Positions 13,334 through 24,339 of a stretch of DNA of 64,000 nt are shown here, one piece after another. Each line of letters opens with the position of its first letter. The stretch's first letter is position 1. The translations under genes were made by a program, and so were the position numbers. The stretch comes from Larix kaempferi (lineage: Eukaryota > Streptophyta > Pinopsida > Pinales > Pinaceae): positions 1,630,001 through 1,694,000 of the forward strand of contig BSBM01000764.1 in the NCBI GenBank assembly GCA_027924585.1, read 5' to 3'. Below the pieces are notes generated by a model that saw only the letters and a program-made list of their open reading frames with translations, searched no databases and was not told the origin of the DNA.

Positions 13334-13429
13334 GTTAAGAGGGCAGTTAGAAAAGGGTGTCAATTGTTTGCAGTAAATGTAATAAATGATGAGTTTATTG
13401 GTAAAGAGGACAAACTGAAATTAGAAGAC

Positions 13430-14200
13430 ATACCTATCCTAAAGGATTTTAAGGATGTATTTCCTGAGGAGATTCCATGATTACCTCCTAAAAGAGATTT
13501 AGATTTTACCATCGAGTTAATACCAGGAGCAATACCAAATTCCAAAGCTCCATACAGAATGAATATACTGGAATTAAATGAATTGAAATCACAGTTGAAG
13601 GAACTTATTGATAAGAAATATATTAGACCCACTGTGTCTCCTTGGGGAGCACCTGTCATCTTTGTTAAGAAGAAAGATGGAACCTTAAGACCGTGCATAG
13701 ATTATCGCCAGCTTAATAAGATGATGATCAAGAATCGGTATCCGTTGCCCCACATAGACGATCTATTTGATCAACTGCGTGGAGCAACGATATTTTCAAA
13801 TATTGATCTAAGATCAGGATATAATCAAGTATGGGTTAAGGATGAAGATATTTTCAAGATAGCTTTCAGAACTCGGCATGGACATTACGAATTCGTAGTC
13901 ATGCCATTTGGCTTGAAAAATGCCCCAGCTATATTTATGTGTTTGATGAATAATATTCTGCACAAATACTTAGACAAGTTTGTTGTTGTATTTATAGATG
14001 ACATTTTAGTGTATTCTAAAAGTAAAGAAGAACATGATGAACATTTACGGATTATCTTACAAGTTCTGAGAGATCATCAACTATACACTAATTTTAGTAA
14101 GTGCGACTTTCACAAAGACAAAATTAAGTATTTATGACACATAATTTCGAAAGAAGGAATCTTGGTTGACCTCGACAAGATAAGGGCCATTAAGGACTGG
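13430..14200 (+). pseudogene. Reverse transcriptase domain
   Basis: The motifs appear in order: [13 protein letters not shown] near 13680, [12 protein letters not shown] near 13795, [13 protein letters not shown] near 13900 and the catalytic [13 protein letters not shown] near 13985 (F-I-D-D, the usual chromovirus variant of Y-x-D-D). A TGA at 14135 lies within the thumb, just before HIISKEG. Apart from stops at 13478 and 14135 the catalytic core is well preserved. Confidence 0.95.
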
Positions 14201-14389
14201 CCGGTTCCTAACGATGTGTTGGATGTAAGATCATTTATGGGCATTACTGGATATTATAGAAACTTTATAGAAGGCTTTTTGAGGATTGCCAACCCCATAA
14301 CTTCCTTGCAGAAGAAGGGGAAGAAATTTATTTCGGATCAGAAATGTTCTGACAGTTTCAAGAAATTAAAGGAATTATTGATTACAACA

Positions 14390-14775
14390 CCTATCTTGAG
14401 GATAGCAGACCCTAACAAGGATTTTGTAGTTTGTACAGATGCATGCAATGACGGACTCAGTGGAGTCCTGACACAGGAAGGGCATGCGGTGGCATATGAA
14501 TTTAGAAAGCTGAAAGTACATGAAAAGAACTACTCTACCTATGATTTAGAGTTATTGGCAGTAATTCATGCCTTAAAAATGTGGCGTCACCACCTTATTG
14601 GCAGAAAGTTTACGTTATTAACAGATAACATGGGTTTGAAATATTTATTAGATCAGACAAACCTGAACGCTAGAAAAGCTAGATGGTTGACTTTCTTAAG
14701 TGAGTATGATTCGGAAATTCAGCATATTAAAGGAAAGAATAACAAGGTTCCAGATGCCTTGAGTCGTAAGGCAAA
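14390..14775 (+). pseudogene. RNase H domain
   Basis: The frame is open across FVVCTDACNDGLSGVL near 14425 (first acidic residue), YSTYDLELLAVIHALKMWRH near 14530 (second) and LLTDNMGLKYLL near 14617 (third), ending with VPDALSR near 14749. These are the RNase H landmarks expected directly after Ty3 RT. Confidence 0.92.
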
Positions 14776-14984
14776 ACTGAATTTTATTTCAGCCATCAGT
14801 ACTTATTCAGCTGATTTGGAAAATCATATTCTTGAAAAGAGTGAAACAGATGAAGAATATAGAAAAAATGAAGGAAAAGACAAGCAATAGTTCTGAAAAT
14901 TTTATGGCAGATTACAGCATGAAGGAAAATGGGTTATTGCTGTATAAAAACAGATTGTATGTACTAGACATACCAGAAATAAAA

Positions 14985-16035
14985 TTTCTGATATTAAATG
15001 AGATGCATAAAAGTCATTATTCTGGTCATTGAGGTTATCAAAATACCATTATTATGCTAAGAAAAGAATACTATTGGCCCAGAATGAAGGATGAAGTAGT
15101 AGAGTACATAGCCAAATGTTTGGATTGTCAAAAAGTGAAGGTTGAACACCAACATCCTGCTGGATTGTTGCAACCGTTATCGATACCAAGTTGGAAATGG
15201 GAAGTGATTAGCATAGACTTTATTATTGGATTACCTAAAAATCAGAAACAACATGACTCTATCATGGTGGTAGTGGACAAACTCAGTAAAGCAGGACATT
15301 TTATACCTGTGAAGACTACTCATAAAGCTCCAGACATTGCAGAAATATTTATGAAGCAAATTTTTCGACTACATGGGATACCAAAAGTAATAATCTCAGA
15401 TTGTGACTCTAAGTTTATCGAAAACTTTTGGAGGTCACTGTTTAAGGGGTTGAATACAACCCTAAATTTCACCACAGCATTTCATCCACAAACTGATGGA
15501 CAGACAGAAAGGGTAAATCAAGTTTTAGAAGATTTATTAAGAATGTATGTTAAGGATTAGCCTGGTAAGTGGGAAGACTACTTGCACTTAGCAAAATTTA
15601 CTTATAATAATCATTATCATGCATTAGCCAAACTTAGTCCTTTTGAAATTCTATATGGTAGGAAATGTGATACACTTGTTTTGTGGAATGATCCGGTAAA
15701 TAGAGTTATATTAGGACCTGAATTATTGCAGAAGTTAGAACTAATTGTGAAATAGGTACAAGGACATTTAAAAGTTGCTCAAGATAGGAAAAAGAGTCAA
15801 GTAGATTTAAAAAGGACTCATAAAGAGATCCAGGTTGGTGAGCATGTATTCCTCAAGGTAAGACCGAAAAAGAGTTCACTAAAATTGGGGAGATATGCCA
15901 AGTTGGCACCCAGGTATTGTGGTCCTTTTGAAATATTGTCCAAAGTTCGACCAGTGGCATACCAACTGGCTTTGCCACCAAACTTAAAAATACATAATGT
16001 TTTTCATATATCGTTTTTAAAGAAGTATGTACACG
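14985..16035 (+). pseudogene. Integrase with HHCC and GPY module
   Basis: The HHCC zinc-binding domain is seen at HKSHYSGH near 15008 and CLDCQK near 15118. The DDE core has ISIDFIIGLPK near 15208, VIISDCDSKF near 15390 and HPQTDGQTERVNQ near 15485 (D, D, E). The C-terminal GPY/F module is RYCGPFEILSKV near 15910, followed by HNVFHISFLKKYV near 15995. Stops at 15030, 15558 and 15753 interrupt it. It would catalyse insertion with a 5-bp duplication, matching GAGGG. Confidence 0.93.
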
Positions 16036-16098
16036 ATGCTACTCATGTTGTAAACTGGAATGATGTACAGGTGGGACAAGACGGATATTTTTAGGTGT

Positions 16099-16220
16099 AA
16101 CCGGACTGTATCCTCGGAAGGAGGGAAATGATTCTCCAGAATCGCACCATTGGGAAAGTGAAGGTGCAATGGAAGCACCTTAGCCCAGAAGAGGCAACCT
16201 CAGAATTGGAGAGTAGTATG
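16099..16220 (+). pseudogene. Chromodomain-like C-terminal tail
   Basis: After stops at 16092 and 16098 the same frame continues with PDCILGRREM, VKVQWKHLSP and EEATSELE, the pattern of the chromovirus chromodomain (usually ...EEATWE). In this family the tail is thought to guide integration to particular chromatin. It is cut off from integrase by the two stops. Confidence 0.78.
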
Positions 16221-16295
16221 TAGGCAGCATACCAAACTCTGTTTCAGAAACACTCAAGGAGTGATTAACCAACATCGAGGACAATGTTGATACTT

Positions 16296-16304
16296 AAGGG
16301 GGGG
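16296..16304 (+). other. Polypurine tract
   Basis: AAGGGGGGG lies four bases (tgta) before the 3' LTR start, the expected site of plus-strand priming. Confidence 0.85.
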
Positions 16305-16308
16305 TGTA

Positions 16309-19300
16309 TGTCACCTACCCAAATCTCATAAATTATTATTTTATTAGCAAAATACTTTATGTTAAATTTAATTACAAACTTTTGTAATTATGATCAGTTT
16401 TGATCAAGGATGAATGTAATTACTAATTATTATTATTTAAATTAATTAATTAGGAGACAAACACCCAAGGGGACCGTTAAATGAGTGTTCACTGACCCAC
16501 TAGGAGGAATGGAAGCTGTTGGAAGGTATGGGACAGATGGCAGCAATTGCACCGCACCACTAGCTATTGGTTATGGGACAACTACCCCTAAAAATGTGGC
16601 ATTATCCCCCAGGTGGAGGGAGTGAGAAGGTAGCTCATTTAATGACCCAGTAACAACTGAAAAGGCCTAGGAAGCCTACATAAGGCAATTTCGAATTGAT
16701 CATGCAGCTCTTACACAATATTTCTGCAGAATATTTCCTCATGTGCATTAGGTGATCACTGAGAGATTCGAATAGGGAGGCAAGTTGTGAGTGCAATCAT
16801 AAGTCTGCAAACTACTTTTTAAGGAGAACCAGAGGTGTTGGAGTAGGTCCCTTGCACTGCTAGCTCTTTAAGATACAACAATTAATTCCTACTGCAAGAA
16901 GAGATCCTAAATTTCTAAGTTTCTTCCTCCTAGTGGTTCAGTGAATAGGCTTGGGGGTCCTAAGGCAAGTACTTAACTGTCTTCAGGAATTTGTTGGGTG
17001 GAACAGTCTTCTTGGGCTATTTGTTGCCCTACAGATTAATCCAGGTTTTATAATTTTCTACTTTACCTCAGTTAATAGTTTTGTTTAGTAAAATTAGTAA
17101 TCTATGTTTTTCTGTTTTGAATAAGAATTGATTTCTGATTTTATTTGAAGTTTGAATGTCGTATTTTATGTTATTCTAAATTGACAAACCAATCTCTACA
17201 TTTTTCCTCATGCTATTGTTTGCATCGTACTCTAGTGTAGAGAGGCAAATTATGTATAGATGAGAACATAGGCAAATTGCCATTTGATTCGATAGATAAA
17301 TATAGTAATTTATATGTTTATCAGTTTCTGCCCTATAGTTAATAATAGTAGAAAGGCCTGTATAATATCTAATATATTACATAATGTTTCCTTTGTTTCA
17401 TGAAAAACAAACATTGTTTATTTCCTGTACAATTACATTGTATTTCCCTTATCATTACTATGTTCATAATAAATAAATAGAATCCAATTTTCCATACATT
17501 ATATCATGTTTACAATATAAATATTACTGTTGAAAATAAATAAATGTATAATTATGGATATTGCTGCAAACCATAGTCATTTCACAGTCCTCACGTTTTA
17601 CACACACATTGTTTTCATTTCCTATTATAACATATGCAATGAACATTTTAGTTCTATCAAATAATGAAAACATGATAAACCCTATTTCGTTTTCTGTCAT
17701 CTTATTCATATATTTTATAAACTATATATATTATAAATTGCATTTATTGATTTCCAAAACTGAGTTCATAACAAACCCTAGTTAGAATTTCGATTCCCAT
17801 TACCATCGTTTTGCAACATAAACAAACATCATCTACGACAAACATATAGACTCTGGCCTAGCTCGAAAATCATGATTTTAACCTACAGCATTCCAACGTA
17901 TAACACATATGAATAACACAGAACGAAATAGCATATTTTCATTACCGAGAAGAAAAACATTGTATCCACAGTAGATGATCCTCAGCTCTATATCTTGTTC
18001 CTCATAACATAAATCAACAAGTCGTGGCTCAAGGTTTAAACCAATACAAATCCCAACTCCAAGAAGGAAACCAATGTTCGCAGAAAACAAAAGAATTACA
18101 ACATGTTTCCAAACAAAAATCATATAGGGTTTATTCCCAAGTTTAAACATTGCCCAAGTTTGGGGTTCGAACCAACACTGGTTCAAGCTTCACAAAGGAA
18201 GCAACATTCACAGTCAACATTACATTTATGAAAACGAAAACCCCACAGGGTTTTATATCCATTATCTCTGAACTCTTAAACACGAGTTTTACATTTCCAA
18301 CTGAATGAATCTAGGTATTGAAAATAAATGTAGAGTAACTAGACGGAGGTCTTTCACTGTAGAGTTTCCACTCCAACATAAAAATATTCTTAAAAGATCA
18401 ACCGACAGATGACACAGAAACATGGCAATACTAGTTACTCACTCTTGGAAACAACCACATCAATCAAGACGAAGGAGCACCTACGAGGGTTTTTGGAAGA
18501 CACGGAGCTTACCAGGAATGGAGCATGGCCATCCTTTTCCAAACCTTGGTTCATTTTCCCCTTTCGAAACCAGTGCCTTCCAAACAAACTTTCAAGAGTT
18601 AAACATCTTACTTATTAAAAACTATAAACCAAACGTTACTAGAAACTATGAGTTGGGAAGTCACTTACCTTCACAGTTGAAGGTTGAGCTCTGTACATAC
18701 ACCTGTACATGACGAACTCCCTTCCTCGGACGAGAGCAGAATACCATTTAAGATTGGTTGCAGGAAGATATCTTTCCACTAAAAACTCAGAGAAAGAAAC
18801 AACTAACCTAGCAACTCGACAGAGTTGCAAACCCAAGACTCAACAAATGTTCACATCATTACAGTAAGACGAATCCTGCACTATTTAAAACCTAGCTTAC
18901 AGGTCACAGGGTCAAAACCCTCCTACATCATCTTCTAACCCTACAAAGCAGCATCCTGTCGGCCTTACTGCCAAGACCATCGTAACAATGAACTACATTC
19001 ACTCCTCATCAACCCAAAACATTGACACAATTCTAGGGTTACATCCAACGATTGGGATCAAAGTCAATCAACGATCACATTTTCCAACACTTTTACATTA
19101 GGTATCGCATGGCCCTTGCAATTATGGATTCATTCATTGCCATAGCATGACCTTGCCACATTGTGCTTACATTGGATGCATCTACATCCAGCTCGGAGGA
19201 CCATTAACAAGAAATATTACATGGAAACCTTCACAGTCACCGTATGCACTAGTTTGCATTTACGTGGAAGCTTGTTAAGTTCTCATCACCATGATATTAT

Positions 19301-20681
19301 GGACGGCCATTAATGCAGGCCTTTATCACGACCACCAACACCGGCTCGTAGCGCATGCCAACCATCAACCTGTCAATCATATTTAATGTATGTCAGCACT
19401 CTTTTATTACAACGATACAACTTCAAACGTATGATACTTAACAATATAACATTATGTGTTATGTTAATCCTAATCCAAAGTTCATATGGTTTCCAAGTTA
19501 CATTTTACAACCCACATTACTGTGTTTAATTGGTCAACGATTATATATTTATATAGTTCCAAGTTTATGTCATATTATAGAATCATTTTGTTATGTAGAT
19601 TAACATTTTGAAGTTTATATAGTTCCAAGTTAAGATTTGTAGTTTTTAAATATTCAAAATATGGTTCATGTAATAGTTGTTAGTATGACAATAGTCATAA
19701 AATTGACATAGTTTCATTATATGCAATTTAGACAATCAATAATTCTCTATATAAGCCCTTAAAAGGATTATAAGTATCACATCTAGTTAAACATTGTAGA
19801 ATTACGGTTAGTATAGGCCATACATAATAGATTTAAACATTACCTTTGTAACATTGGTTGTGTTCATATAAATTCTAATATTGCAATTATAAAAATAAAT
19901 AGTTTATATGGTAGATATTCAATGAATCCATGGATAAATATTTAGCATGAAAACTAACTAAATGTTATGAGTTTCTTACCATATTTTCTCATTACACACA
20001 TTTAATGATTTTGCGGTACATCTATTACATCAGTAATATGAAGATAATTAATTATCTTAAGACGATGACAAAGCCAGCTACCACAACGATAAAGATTACA
20101 GCGACAAACCTATCAGCTTGATGACATCCATAGATAACTATGTTTTAAACATTGCCGAGTTGTAAGATAGCATTTGAAAACAGTACTCATAGCTATGTAA
20201 TTCATACCTGCATACTTATGGTGAGTCACAATAGATTTCTAGCAATCTATTTATCTATGACATTGAAATTGAACTATACACATACTTTGATTTTTCGCAG
20301 TCATGAAACTTCTTACCTGTCGTCTGCACATAGAACATTCACATTGCTTTAACGTTGCAGCTAAGTAAACTCCGGGGTACCTCGTAGGACACCCTTATTC
20401 ATCAAAAGTCAAACTGTCAGTATCATTGTAAAAAAAAAAATGTCACATCATATTTCTGACCTGTTAGCTCATTTTTTATCATAATCATATTTGCTAATTG
20501 TGTGTTAGAGTCATCATTATCATAATGCCGCTAATACAAAAATTAAATTATGTTTAATAATAAACGACCCTTAATCATTTCTGTTGTGCTCAGACAATTA
20601 TTACTTCCGCAATTATAATTATCATATTTAATGTTATTTTTAAAAAAGTTTTAAATTTTTATGAAAATTTGGGATGTTACA
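16309..20681 (+). repeat. 3' LTR of chromovirus
   Basis: Direct copy of 7065-11437, same length by my coordinates, starting TGTCACC and ending TGTTACA. Differences by eye are mostly transitions with a few small indels. It includes the conserved TATA-like motif at about 19747. Confidence 0.94.
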
Positions 20682-20686
20682 GAGGG
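20682..20686 (+). repeat. Target-site duplication GAGGG (right)
   Basis: Exact match to 7060-7064. Confidence 0.92.
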
Positions 20687-21140
20687 ATAGAAGGTGAGAG
20701 AGTGAGGCGATGAGAGAGGGAGGGAGAGAAGGTAGGGTGAGGGATGCAGGGAGAAAGGTGGAGATAGAAATGGATGGAGGGGGAATGGGTTTGAGAATGG
20801 AAAGGGACATAATGTGTGTGTGCATGTCTTCGAGAGTGAGATTGATGGTTGGGGAGAGAGAGACTAGAGGGAGGTGTGAGCGACAAAGAAAGTGGGAGGT
20901 TTTGTGTGTGTGCGCGTGATAGGGAAGGAGGAATCAGTGGGGTGGTAGGGATGAATATGACCTACAAGGGAGAGAAAGCGACATAGAGGGAGGGAGGTAA
21001 AGGGAGTGACGGACATATCCAGGGACAGATCTAGAGAAAGAGATAGGGAGGGAGGGATTTAAGGTGAGATAGAGAGGGAAGGGGGGAGGGATAAAGGAAC
21101 ATATGGAACTAGTGATTAAGGGCGAACGAAGGGAGAGAGT
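20682..21140 (+). repeat. Purine-rich (GA) tract, right part
   Basis: Continuation of the GA-rich tract that ends at 7064, such as gagagagggagggagagaagg near 20710. Removing the chromovirus and one GAGGG would restore a purine tract of about 1.1 kb that runs into the CAT minisatellite at 21184. Confidence 0.8.
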
Positions 21141-21183
21141 TCTATAGGGACTTGGATAATTGCGAATATATACATAAGGTGGA

Positions 21184-21566
21184 TACCCTCCTCGTCATCA
21201 TCTTCATCACTATCACCATCATCATCACCATCTTCATCATCATCGCCATCATTGTCATTGTCATCTCTAGGTTCCTCATCAACATCTCCATCATCATCAT
21301 CTTCATCATCATCATCGTCATCATCATCATCATCATCTTCATCATCATCATCATCATCATCTTCATCATCATCTTCATCACCATCGCCGTCATCATCAGC
21401 GTCTTCATCGTCATCACCCTCATCATCATCATCATCAACATATTCATCATAATTTTCATCTCTAGGTTCTCCATCAACATCTCCATCATCATCATCTTCT
21501 TCATCAATATCATCATCTTCATCACTATCATCATCATCATCACCGTCACCATCATCATCAACATCT

Positions 21567-21597
<31 letters not shown>

Positions 21598-21695
21598 CAT
21601 CTTCCTCATCAAATCAACATCTCCATCATCATCATCTTCTAAACATCATCATCATCATCATTTGAACATCACCATCACCATCATCATCAACATCT

Positions 21696-21726
<31 letters not shown>

Positions 21727-22166
21727 CTTCCTCATCAAATCAACATCTCCATCATCATCATCATCATCTTTTGAACATCATCATCATTGTCATCTGAACA
21801 TCACCATCACCATCATCATCAAAATATTATTCGTCATCACCATCACCATCACCATCACCATCTTCATCATCATTTTTATCTCTAGGTTCCCCATCAACAT
21901 CAATATCTCCATCATCATCATCTTCTTGATCATCATCATCTTCATCACCATCTTCATCACCATCTTCATCATCATCACCATCATCATCATCATATTCCTC
22001 ATCAAATCAACATCTCCATCATTTCACCATCATCTTCATCATCATCATCATCATCATCATCTTCATCAACATCATCATCATCATCATCATCAACATCATC
22101 AACATCTTCATCATCATTGTCATATGTAGGTTCCTCATCATCATCTTCATCATCATCATCATCATC

Positions 22167-22200
<34 letters not shown>

Positions 22201-23395
22201 CCATCACCATCACTATCATCATCAACATCTCCATCATCATCACCATCACCATCATCATATCATCATCATCATCATCATCATCTCCATCGTCGTCATCATC
22301 TTCATCATCATCATCATCATTGTCATCTTCATCACCATCACCATCACCATCACCATCAACATCAACATCAACATCATCATCACCATCATCATCACCATCA
22401 TCATCTCATCATCATCATCATCATCATCATCCTCATCTCCATCGTCATCATCATCTTCATCATCATCTTCATCATCATCATCATCATCATCTTCACCACC
22501 ATCACCATCACCATCATCATCTCCATCAACATCTCCATCATCATCACCATCATCATCATCATCACCATCATCACCATCAAAATTATCACCATCATCCTCA
22601 TCATCATCATCTAATCATCATCATCTCCATCGTCATCATCATCTTCTTCATCGTCATCATCATTATCATCTTCATCACCATCTCTAGGTTCCTCATCAAC
22701 ATCTCCATCATCATCATCTTCTTCATCATCATCATCTTCATCACCATCAACATCTTCATCATCATCACCATCATCATCATCTTCATCATTATTAGGTCAA
22801 CAACTCCATCATCATCATCATCAACATTTCATCATCATAACCATCTTCATCAACATCAACATCTTCATCATCATTGTCATCTCTAGGTTCCTCATCAACA
22901 TCTCCATCATCATCATCTTCTTCATCATCATCATTATCATCATCACCATCATCATCATCATCAACATCTTCATCATCATTGTCATATGTAGGTTCCTCAT
23001 CAACATCTTCTTCATCATTATCTTCTTCTCCATCATCTTCATCATCATCATCATCATCATCACCATCACCATCACCATCATTATCATCATCAACATCTCC
23101 ATCATCATCATCATCACCATCACCATCATCATCACCTTCAACATCACCATCATCACCATCATCATCATATTATATCCTCCTCTTCATCATCATTAACATC
23201 TCCCCCTTCCCCATCAACATCTCCATCATCGTCATCTTCTTCATCACCATCATCATCATACTCATCACCCTCATCATCATTTTCAACATCTCCATCGTCA
23301 TCACCATCATCTTCATCAACATCATCATCTTTATCATCTTCATTTGCATCATGATCGTCTTCATTGTCATCACCCTCCTCCTCATGATCTTGTGC
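21184..23395 (+). repeat. (CAT/ATC)n minisatellite, about 2.2 kb, with landmark sub-repeats
   Basis: Almost the whole block is CAT triplets mixed with CTT, CAC and CGT variants. A non-CAT landmark, tctaggttcctcatcaacat or a variant, recurs near 21264, 21460, 21880, 22125, 22682, 22884 and 22985, followed by ctccatcatcatcatcttc. This shows that longer units, not single triplets, were amplified. Open frames in both directions (poly-Met/Ile/Ser/His) are artefacts of the triplet. The block has no splice or start context, and I do not call a protein. Confidence 0.95.
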
Positions 23396-24339
23396 ACTTA
23401 TGCACTTAGGGATTTATGTTTAGAAGAGTGTCTAAAGGCCTTTATGGGGGAGGGGCTCTAGAAACAAGGTAAGAGAGAGAGCGTAGGGGGTAACCATACA
23501 AAACATTTGTTTTCTTTTGATTTTATTCGTTGCCCTAGCCGTGCACCTAACCTATTTATTGTGCTTAACAATATCACGTATGAGTTTTAGATTTATATAA
23601 TACATACACGTTTTATCTTTATATAATGCGTACGCGTTTTGTAACTCTATAAACAATGGACTGTCCCTCTCTGAGAGAAACTTTCAACTGTCCAAACCAA
23701 AACAACAAATCCCACGTCTTTTTCAACAGCACGAGCCTGCCATTGGAAATACTCACCATTTACACCATCTCCATCATTATTTTTGTTATGCGGGTGTAGC
23801 ATTGAGGACATCTTTCATGGTTGCTCAGTGTGGTGTTGGGTTATATGGCCATATTTGAAGAAGATAATCAACAAGCTTGAAGAATCTCCAATTGAATAAC
23901 ACCAAAGACAAGGTATTTGAAAGATTCATTTTGCCTATATTTGAGGAGCACACAAGATAAGATATCAAGCTTCAAGACCATTTCATGGTTATGGTGGATA
24001 TACACAATTGTACAAGAGAATCAAAGGGCCCAAACAATTTATGATTTAACTTTCATTTGCTTATTATTGAAGAGCACCAAAGGTAAATTTTCTCATTCAT
24101 AGTTGTTTTCATGGGAAAGATGAACATTTGAGAAGGAAGATTGAAGCTCACCTTGAAGGATCTATAGTTCTAGAAAGCACTAAAGGTTTGGAAGCTTGTA
24201 ATTGAGGAGCAACAAAAACAAACTATTTTGAAGTAATCATTGTGGTGATGGGAAATCCACATAACCGAGGAAGAAATCAACAAGGAGGAAGAGACCTCAA
24301 GAAGTCATTGAAGAAGAGAAAGAAAAGAAAAGAATACAC
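23396..24339. other. Upstream region of the transposase-like gene; short degenerate repeats
   Basis: CpG-containing motifs related to those at 6305-6430 lie at 23600-23640 (acacgttttat, ataatgcgtacgcgttttg). From 23870 a loosely repeated phrase, ttgaagagcaccaaaggta / tttgaggagcacacaagata / ttgaggagcaacaaaaacaa, occurs about every 80-150 bp. No separate gene is seen, although an upstream exon of the next gene may lie here. Confidence 0.45.

Larger units (their letters stand above)
11579..16223 (+). pseudogene. gag-pol polyprotein of the chromovirus, 13 stops and one frameshift
   Basis: All segments from 11579 to 14890 share one reading frame and all from about 14832 to 16223 share another. 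The ancestral gene was therefore a single gag-pol ORF of about 1,550 codons, broken by one indel in the A-run near 14863-14868 between RNase H and integrase. In-frame stops start at 11759 TAG, 12017 TAG, 12260 TGA, 12587 TAG, 12809 TGA, 13097 TAA, 13331 TAA, 13478 TGA, 14135 TGA, 15030 TGA, 15558 TAG, 15753 TAG and 16092 TAG, followed closely by 16098 TAA. Nearly all could come from CAG, CAA or CGA by a single C-to-T change. The terminal TAG at 16221 follows the chromodomain-like tail. Start chosen as the first ATG (11579) after the PBS, with continuous frame to the gag region. Confidence 0.93.
7065..20681 (+). mobile_element. Complete but inactivated Ty3/gypsy chromovirus with 4.4-kb LTRs
   Basis: A 13,617-bp LTR retrotransposon. 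Both LTRs are 4,373 bp by my coordinates, begin TGTCACCTAC and end TGTTACA (3' copy) or TGTTATA (5' copy, CA decayed to TA). It has an initiator tRNA-Met PBS, one fused gag-pol frame in the order gag, protease, RT, RNase H, integrase, GPY module and chromodomain-like tail, then a polypurine tract. The integrase-last order plus the chromodomain-like tail identifies a chromovirus, closest in motif style to the Tekay/Del group. Thirteen premature stops and one frameshift make it non-autonomous now. LTRs differ by a few percent by eye, so the insertion is not recent. The internal region is about 4.87 kb, only slightly longer than one LTR. Confidence 0.95.

Noticed and set aside
21142-23461. Many long open frames on both strands (poly-Met, poly-Ile, poly-Ser, poly-His)
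   Set aside because: They are translations of the CAT/ATC triplet array; the frame stays open only because the triplet has no stop in those phases.
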